Translations under genes and position numbers: made by a program | Shown here: positions 57,181-64,000 of the stretch, piece after piece | How positions within the stretch are numbered: position 1 is the stretch's first letter | Layout: each line of letters starts with the position of its first letter | Notes under the pieces: generated by a model | Database searches by the model: none | What the model saw: only the letters and a program-made list of their open reading frames with translations | What the model was told of the DNA's origin: nothing | Assembly (NCBI GenBank): GCA_025558075.1 | Contig: JAHLKF010000001.1 | Coordinates: 1,178,001 to 1,242,000, forward strand | From: Gaertneriomyces semiglobifer | Lineage: Eukaryota > Chytridiomycota > Chytridiomycetes > Spizellomycetales > Spizellomycetaceae | DNA: 64,000 nt | Reading direction: 5' to 3'

Positions 57181-57952
57181 GATGGATATATCTAAACGAG
57201 TAGACTCTGTTAGTCTCGACTTCAGTACGGTTCTTGCGCGTGCAACTGTCCGATCGCATAATGGGATGCTCAGAAGGTCATTATCGTCGTTAAGCCCTTA
57301 ACACAAAGATATTCCCAGCAGTTACACAGTCAAACCAGGGAAAATCGCCCGAGGGCAGATTACCACCAATCCTTCCAAACATGCCAGTGCAAGCGTTTGC
57401 GTCCCGTTGGCATACATGTGAACGCAGCATCCAGCCAGAGAAAACCTCTTAGAAGTCTGTTTTGCCCACTGCATGCCTTCAGCGGCCCAATCAGAGAATG
57501 GATTGAACTTGGTGCAGTCATCGCATCCGCATTTTGATCAACATCGCACAACAGGCAGTCTGCTCAGCATACGCCCAGAATCCGAGTCCTTAATCCTACA
57601 TACCTTTCCAGTTGCTGAATTGCTATGTGTAGCGTCAGGTTGTCGGTTCGAAATATCGTTTGAGGATCCGAATGTCGTTCGTCCAAAACGAAAAATGCAG
57701 AGAGCAATCACGTGACTCTGCAGATTACCTCATCATTGTGGCACAGCACCCGTTCAACTCCGGCAACACGGCGACGTCCAAGAAGTCAGCCTTCGAAATC
57801 TGGGCGGCCAAGAACGTTCAGCAACAGCAGCATTAACTACGGAAGCCCACCACTTGAGGTGGGAGGAGACTGGCAGTCAAATGTTTACATACTACTTGTC
57901 GCGCGTGGTGGGGTGAGAGGCGATTCCTTTCGGGCTGTTCGTTTTTTCTCGC
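57181..57952. other. 770-bp gap between NOP10 and REEP gene
   Basis: A plus-strand ORF with an ATG at 57473 (80 codons, includes EISFEDPNVVRPKRKMQRA) and another open frame at 57712-58089 lie here. Neither resembles a family I know. They could be upstream exons or leader sequence of the REEP gene. A GGTTCGA string at 57651 is not part of a tRNA. Confidence 0.35.
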
Positions 57953-58960
57953 ATGCTGATTTTTGGTGGCAGCAATGTCGCCGGCTACATGTATCCCGCG
58001 TATCTTTCATACAAGGTATAGAGTCTGCAGTGGTTCTACAAACTCGCTCAAATGATGAAATTAAGGCACAGCGGTCTATTAGGCAGTGAAAGCGCGTGAT
58101 GAGGAAGCACTGGATCGTTGGTTGACGCATTGGATCGTTATGAGTTTTTTCACTATTGCTGAGATTCCTGGAGATATGCTTCTGTTTTGGTCAGTGATCT
58201 GCGAAGGTTTATGGCGCATGCTATCGGAATTAACTCCATCGGTTAGGCTGCCACTCTACTATGAGTTGAAGTTACTGATAGTCTTGTGGCTGGTACTTCC
58301 ATACACTCAAGTAAGAAATCGCGCTTACAACATACGACACCAACTTGACTGTTAACCAATAACCACAGGGGTCCACCATACTATACCATCAACTCCTGCA
58401 ACCCACCCTTGCGAAACATGAACCTGAAATAGATGCCGCGATTTGGAATGCACAACAAGCTGCGAGGCAGACCGTGAAAAAGTGGGGCCAATCCTTTTTC
58501 GAGCGCATTAGGGAAGTGGCAATGCAGTCAATATTGACGGTAAGCAGTCGATTAAACCATTGCTTCTCCGGGAAAGCTGCTCATGCCTTAGCAATACCAG
58601 GGCCAGCTGAACTTTACCACCACTCCAGCAACATCAGTAAAGAAACGCCAAAAGCGATCAAGCAGACGCGTAATAGAGGTGGGCTCCGAGTCTAGCGAGG
58701 ACGACAGGTTGCCAGCTCCAGCCCCACAGCCTACAGCCCCGTCATCCGTGGTCACTCCCCGTGCGCCACCAGTACTGCAGCCTAGGCGGTCACCACGCAA
58801 ACGGGTTGTTGCTAGACAACCGGTAGATATTCTTTCGTCAACGTCTGCAGGCGAACCCTCAGATTTTGACATGGACGGAACCACAGACATACTGTCGGAA
58901 GAGGACATTACATACGAGGATTACGGGCTTGACGATGACCTGCCACTCCCTCGTGGCTGA
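57953..58960 (+). CDS. REEP/TB2/DP1/HVA22 family ER-shaping protein (REEP1-4 type)
   Basis: Five exons: 57953-58015, 58083-58189, 58247-58310, 58369-58539 and 58601-58960; 254 residues. The reticulon-like hairpin domain is clear: AGYMYPAYLSYKAVKARDEE, RWLTHWIVMSFFTIAEIP, LLFWLPLYYELKLLIVLW, LPYTQGSTILYHQLLQP and the amphipathic helix EPEIDAAIWNAQQAARQTV. YPAYxSYKAVK and the lack of a long N-terminal helix before it point to the REEP1-4 branch rather than Yop1/REEP5-6. The C-terminus is disordered, with a Pro/Arg-rich stretch and an acidic end. Such proteins curve tubular ER and may link it to microtubules. Confidence 0.9.
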
Positions 58961-59021
58961 TGCTCCAAAATACATGGACCGCAACGACCTCCAATGTATC
59001 TGTACTTCTTGTAGATTTCAT

Positions 59022-60120
59022 TTAATCCTTCTGCACCTGAAATATGTCGATTGCGCCAACGGCGAGGCTCGTTGATGACTGGGCCAGCGTCCCTCCAACA
59101 AATGCTGTCATGGGGCCTCCAGTCGTGTGCTGTGCACTCAAACAATTGACCTTTCGTCCGGTATCTACTATGCCGAGAGAGCAAGTAGTTCCTCCTTGAA
59201 CATCCCATACCCTCAGTTGGCCCTCCATGCCTCCGGATACGACAGTAGTACCGGTCGCGCTGTCACCACGGGATAGTGGAAATGCTCTGAACCATTCTCA
59301 TTTAGTATCACGAACTTGGCTAGACTTCGGCTAGTCAAACTTACACTGCGGTGACGGCCCAACTGTGCGATCCGTCCATTCGAGTCTGCGACCAAGTGCC
59401 TTTGTCTTTCCGTCCTTGACTGTCATTACGCATGACAAGAATGGACCCATCTCCTAATCCGGCAGCTAATGTTCTCCCATCGTGCGAGATATCCAAGTCG
59501 TGCACGAACGGTGGGTTGACCACCTGTGGTTGGTCCTCTCTATCCAAACGCATATCATATGCTTGTAGCACAGTTCCTTTGCTAAAATCCCAATGTATAA
59601 CAGTACTATCCATACCCCCACTCCACAGTTCCCATGGCTTGCGGGGGTTGAATCGAACGCAGGTTGCCAAACTCTCATGCACGCTCCTCAGCCTTTTGAA
59701 TGGTTTATTCGTCCGAACATCAATCACCGTTACGTTCCCACTATCATCTGCCCGAGCGACGAAGTTTCCATTTTCGTGTATGGCAACTTGGTTGATTTCA
59801 TCATCTGCTGTAGCACCTATTTTCCGTCCTTGGGTAATGATTAAATCCGGCACTCTGGTGTCGAATAGGTAAACATGACGGCCAGCGGAAGCATACAAAA
59901 GGTTCTCTCCTGAAAAACACAGGCTCGTTATATCATCGTCGCTGGAGAAGCTCTTAATGCCGCGGATGCATTTGGTTGATTGGATATCCCACAGCCGGAC
60001 GGTGGCATCTTCCGCACCGGAAGCAAGATGATCAGCTTCGGTGGAACCACTGCTTTTCAAGGCCAGGCACACTACTGGTGCCGTATGCCCTTTGAGTGAC
60101 GAAACTCGGTCTATCGCCAT
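59022..60120 (-). CDS. WD40 repeat protein, WDR53 type
   Basis: Two exons, 60120-59345 and 59286-59022, 346 residues. Blades: SLKGHTAPVVCLALKSSG, LASGAEDATVRLWDIQSTKC, DDITSLCFSGENLLYASAGR, DDEINQVAIHENGNFVARAD then DSGNVTVIDVR, SLATCVRFNPRKPWELWSGG, MDSTVIHWDF and VVSGGMEGQLRVWDVQ. The ADDSG and DDEIN blocks and blade order resemble human WDR53, a CUL4-DDB1-associated protein in proteomic work. In-frame codons upstream of ATG 60120 include a poly-Phe run from a poly-A tract and are not expected to be translated. Confidence 0.85.
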
Positions 60121-60296
60121 GGTCTGCTCGTGGTCCCAGGCATTCGCGAAAACCAAAAAAAAAAAACAGTTGAGCAACGTCTAGAGGGACAGCCTCGCAA
60201 AGACCAGGTTTCCTTGTCAAAAGAAGAGCAATGATAATAACACGCGCATATACAAATGATGCATAAATAAAATCTAGCGTCAGAAAAATTACTGTG

Positions 60297-61138
60297 CTAT
60301 GTCGACGCAGGTTGCGCTCTGCTACCAGCAAAGGATGGAATATTGAAACCTTGCAGTCCGTGAGTTCTGAATTGGTCAACGACACCGTATGTACCCACAA
60401 CCGATGCGAGGATGGATCCAGTAAGAATAGCCGGTCGCAGACCAGCCGTGCACTTGAATATAAAACCTGACGTGAAAGCAGCGCCAAGATGGTTGTAATA
60501 GTCAGATTCGCCGCCTCTTAACGCTTCAAAGGCGCTATCCAACAAGGCCCATCCCATGGCTGCTCGCGAATCATCAGTTGATCGTCCATATCAACGCATA
60601 ATGCAATCAGGGATGACTTACTCATAATGCCCATAGAATTCGCCGCCCAAGGTCCATATCTTGTGCTTTGATTCATCAAGTTGTTCATCCGCACCTTGAA
60701 AGTCGGCACCTGCGCCGTCCGAAGGCCTCTGAGAGCACCATATCCACCACCAAACGTCAAGCCAGCGACATAAGCGGTTCCAACACCGTATAAAAGTTTG
60801 TCATAATTTGTTCGCATTGGTAGTGGACCAAATGTTCCTTTTGGCCGTGAAGCATCGGAAGTCGGGAGACCCAACGGAGAGTCAGAAATATATAGGAATT
60901 CTACGTCTTCATCGTCAGCTATCGGTGCAAGCTTCTTTTGCAGCGTCTCTGCGTGTGCCGCAGGAAGTCCCGAAAGCATGTCAGAGACAGTCATAGGTTG
61001 TGCGGGCGTTGTTGTGGGCTGAGATACCTCGTCGACGACAAACTGTGATGAGGCAGCGACATGCTCGGCAGATGGCTGCCCTGCATCCGCAGCGTCCTGA
61101 GCGCCGCTACGACCGCCGAATCCAAACCACGAAGCCAT
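60297..61138 (-). CDS. TIM23: mitochondrial inner membrane translocase subunit Tim23
   Basis: Channel subunit of the presequence translocase. Two exons, 61138-60622 and 60559-60297; 259 residues. The N-terminal half is hydrophilic (intermembrane-space receptor domain). The C-terminal half has four membrane helices with the Tim17/22/23 signature: LLYGVGTAYVAGLTFGGGYG, ALRGLRTAQVPTFKVRMNNL, TRYGPWAANSMGIMTMGWAL, FEALRGGESDYYNHLGAAFT and FKCTAGLRPAILTGSILASV. It is divergent from Dicer with about 290 bp between starts. Confidence 0.93.
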
Positions 61139-61425
61139 TTTCTTGTGGCACTGATTTTCTCCCTGTCTGCTGTAGCACCTTCTATGCTGCAAATGGCTGC
61201 CCGTGTGGTTGTCTCTGTTCACTGTGCAGCTATCGGCGTTTGTCAAAAGTTCCTGGCAACGGTAAATTTACGTTATTGATTACAGGTCTTGATGAAGATG
61301 GGCGTTTGGCCAGTTTGACAGTTTTGACAGTGTGGAGACAGGAACGATGGCAGCAGCATTGGGCAGCCCTGTGGCCTTTAGACTGACACTGGAAGCCGGT
61401 GGGTCCCGGCGTAGTGTGCTTGGAG
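61139..61425. promoter_or_regulatory. divergent promoter between TIM23 and Dicer
   Basis: Holds both promoters and leaders. An ATG at 61347 opens a frame different from Dicer's and ends near 61437, so it could act as an upstream ORF for Dicer. Confidence 0.4.
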
Positions 61426-64000
61426 ATGGAGGGTAAGGTCATTTCTCCTCGTGGGTACCAAGAGGAGCTCTTGAAGCTTGGGAAGGCGGGCAACGTGATA
61501 GCCGTAGCGGACACCGGTGCAGGTGAGGCATCATCTCTCACTTGCGACCTTCTATGTCTGGAATACACCTTCCTAATGGATATGCTCTATGATTAGGAAA
61601 AACGCTCATTTCAGTCCTCTTGATCAAACATGTTGTTCGCCAGGAAGCCTTGTCATTGGGGCATGGGCGACGTATTTGCGTGTTTCTGGCACCAGTGGTA
61701 CCTTTGGTCATTCAACAGGCTCAGTACATTCGGTTCAATTGCGAGTACAAGGTGAAACACTTTGTTGGTGAGATGGGCGTGGACGGCTGGCCTCTGCACC
61801 GGTGGCGTAAGGAGATCGCGGAGACGGACGTGATGGTGATGACTCCTGACATCCTCAAGTGGTTGTTGAGCCGAGCGTACGTTACTATGAAAGAGATTGC
61901 CCTGCTCATTCTGGATGAGGCACATCACGCGAGGAAGAAGCATGCTTATAATCAAAGTAAGCGCCAGTGGTGCCTTGAGTCAGCTGTGCTAGGGCCTAAC
62001 AGGTTGCAAAAGTTATGTCACTCTTCTATCATCCTATGTCACCTGACCTGAGACCCAAAATATTCGGTATGACGGCCTCGCCAGCTTTTGGGAAAAATGA
62101 TTCGCAGAAGGCAATCACACAACTGGAGAAAGATCTCGATTGCCAAGCATGCACGGTTGCACCTGAGGCCGTTCTTCCGTTCGCCGCACAGGCCGAAGAA
62201 GAAGTAGTGTTTTATCGGCAGGATTCTGTGGCGCCCCTCCCTCTTCTGTTTTACCTGCTGAGCGGCTATAGTGATGATGAGATTTTGAAGAAGCCACTCG
62301 CAAAAGCCCCCGAGCACGCTGCTACGTTAGGTCCTTGGCTGGCGGAGCGCGCTTTGGAACTTGCAGTACAGGAGGCAGAAGCACATGCGAAGCGAAAGTA
62401 TTCATTACGCAAAAACGAAAGTGGGCGCTTCACTCCTCAAGAAGTTGATGCAGCCTTGCGCACTTTTAATGCACTGACCCACATCAGAGAAAAAGTTCTG
62501 GAACAGCTTCCTGCCCATCAACCACCTTCAAAACAGAACGTATCAGGCAAGGTTGCGGTGCTTATGAATCTTCTCAAGCGTTTCGAAAGCCAGGCTGACG
62601 ATTTTCGGGCGATCATATTTGTTCAGCAACGAGTCGTTGCTGAAGCGTTATGCTGTGCGATAACGCAATGGAAGGAATTAGCATTTATTAAAGCATGCAC
62701 TCTAGTCGGACACGGCAGCAGTGGTTGGGACGGTGGTAATCCCGCCATGACCATCGCGCAGCAGAATGCAGCCGTAAAAGCATTTCGTACCGGCACGGTG
62801 AATCTTCTTTTGGCAACTCGAGTGGCAGAGGAAGGATTAGACATACAACAATGTATGCTCGTGGTGCGATTTGATTTTCCCGAGTCATTGACGAATTACA
62901 TTCAGTCCCGCGGGCGAGCAAGGAAGAGCGGTTCGCGCTTCGTTCTTCTGTGTAATCAAGATTGTATGGCGGAAGAAGAGCTCCTGGCTCGCTTGCGGCA
63001 TAAAGAAGTGGAAATGCGCGCATTTATGCAACAAAGAGATCGTGAGGAAGATGATGATGCGAGCCTTACCTTACAACCTGAGGCCGATCAGATTTACCGG
63101 GTTGAAAGTACCGGGGCGTCGATAAGCATATACAGTGCTATGAGCGCACTGTATATTTATTGTGATCAGTTACCCTCGGATGGATTCACTGATACAAAAC
63201 CAGTTTTCCAAGTGCTTGAGGCAATGGGCTGTTTCCACGCAGATGTAAGGCTCCCGATGAGCGTACCAAATGAAGCTCGTTACTTTCACGGCAGAGACGC
63301 CACCACAAAGAAAGAAGCAAAGCAATGGGCGGCATTGGCGGCGATCGCTAAGCTTCACCAGCTGGGCGAACTCGACGATCATCTGAAGCCGCCAAAGCGT
63401 TCTGTACCGGTAGCCGACGTTTGTCAGGATAAGAACGAGAATACTGGGAAATCGCGTAAACGGGAGGTTTTGGATTACCGCATGAAAATTCCGCGCGTGC
63501 TGGAACGAAAGGCGGATGGAAGCAGTCCAACTTGGTTTTGCCTGTTGTCTATATGTCACCAGAATGTGACACGCGTAATGGACTGCGGCCTGTTGTCCAT
63601 AGGTGACAAGCCTTTACCAAAAACGAATTTCCCAATCTGCCTTGGCGACACGCTTGCATATATTCACATCCATCCGTTTACATTACCTCTTTCGCTCAGT
63701 GTGGAGCGGCTGGACGCGATCAGGCGCTTTCATGCCGTGCTATTCCAAGGGATGTTACGTAGTGAAATTCCTGATGATGGTGACTGGGCCATGATGACGG
63801 TACCGATCTTTCGCACGAATGATGTCCTTTCCAAGGCGGAGGCACTTGATCCGTTCAACATCATCGATTGGGATGTCGTTCAGCTATCTTCCTGCGCCAG
63901 GCGTGAAGTTCTCAGCGTTCCCGGTTTTTTGGAGCGGTCAGATGTTGCAGGCTTCATACTGCATGATCGTGTACATTACAACAGAAAATATGCGATCAAC
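61426..64000 (+). CDS. Dicer-like ribonuclease III, 3' end outside window
   Basis: RNA interference enzyme that cuts dsRNA into siRNAs. Visible exons: 61426-61522, 61597-61956, and 62013 to beyond 64000. Helicase motifs are intact: Q-like SPRGYQEELL, motif I ADTGAGKTLISVLL (made by the first splice), DEAH box ALLILDEAHHARKKHAYNQ, motif III FGMTASPAFG, helicase-C NLLLATRVAEEGLDIQQC and motif VI QSRGRARKSGSRFVLL. The Dicer dimerisation domain (DUF283) follows (AMSALYIYCDQLPSDGF, KKEAKQWAALAAIAKLHQLG), then the start of the platform/PAZ region. The RNase III domains lie downstream. The ATG at 61426 was chosen because it immediately precedes the conserved PRGYQ block. Confidence 0.93.

Noticed and set aside
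57640..57670. GGTTCGA string suggesting a tRNA T-arm
   Set aside because: No acceptor stem, anticodon arm or CCA-adjacent pairing around it.
60121..60177. N-terminal extension of the WDR53-like frame containing poly-Phe
   Set aside because: Encoded by a poly-A tract just upstream of the good ATG at 60120; typical leader sequence.
61347..61437. Earlier ATG as Dicer start
   Set aside because: It is in another frame and ends at a TAA; used only as a possible uORF.

Overview
The window is nuclear DNA of a fungus. Genes are dense and sit on both strands. Almost all are broken by short spliceosomal introns (mostly about 50-75 nt, GTAAGT/GTGAGT-type donors). The gene set is fungal or opisthokont housekeeping: HIS1, SAD1, SPT2, KCS1, TIM23, NOP10, EMC6, riboflavin synthase, Golgi GDPase. 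Several families that many yeasts lack are also here: WDR53- and WDR89-type WD40 proteins, a RUS/DUF647 protein, a mitochondrial malonyl-CoA synthetase, an ANGEL-like phosphatase and a Dicer with full helicase motifs. I infer an early-diverging, intron-rich fungus (chytrid-like is my best guess), not a budding yeast; the species cannot be named from the sequence. I see no rRNA, tRNA, transposon, CRISPR or viral remnant.

Layout. 1-915: 3' part of HIS1. 1.3-6.8 kb: C2H2 protein, PEX39-type KPWE peroxin, MEMO1 homolog, a small unknown gene, proteasome chaperone NAS2/PSMD9. 6.9-13.1 kb: nucleoside hydrolase, Golgi GDPase, SPT2, MTHFS. 13.3-17.8 kb: EMC6, mitochondrial uL13, SAD1/USP39, uracil-DNA glycosylase. 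18.6-26.1 kb: riboflavin synthase, GMPPA-like pyrophosphorylase, aspartate aminotransferase, ACSF3-like synthetase. 27-33 kb: KCS1-like IP6 kinase, RUS-family protein, a small candidate gene, WDR89 homolog. 34.3-36.4 kb: an unrecognised protein with three HAWE motifs. 36.5-40.2 kb: a 1230-residue PPR protein. 41-44 kb: a tail-anchored coiled-coil protein (LINC/KASH candidate). 44.4-50.9 kb: old yellow enzyme family, ACBD5-like protein, SLC35C2-like transporter, fimbrin-type CH-CH protein with a coiled coil. 51.8-57.2 kb: tentative membrane protein, ANGEL/CCR4-type phosphatase, WD40 protein, NOP10. 57.9-64 kb: REEP protein, WDR53 homolog, TIM23, and the 5' half of Dicer running off the end.

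There are no operons; neighbours are mostly unrelated. Shared themes are organelle biology (peroxisome: PEX39 and ACBD5-like; mitochondrion: MRPL23, PPR, ACSF3, TIM23, UNG1; ER/Golgi: EMC6, REEP, GDPase, GMPPA, SLC35C2) and compact head-to-head promoters. In two divergent pairs the likely start codons physically overlap. Many genes here are made only of exons under 130 nt and would be missed by ORF scanning; I joined these by hand from splice signals and reading-frame phase, so exon coordinates are predictions.
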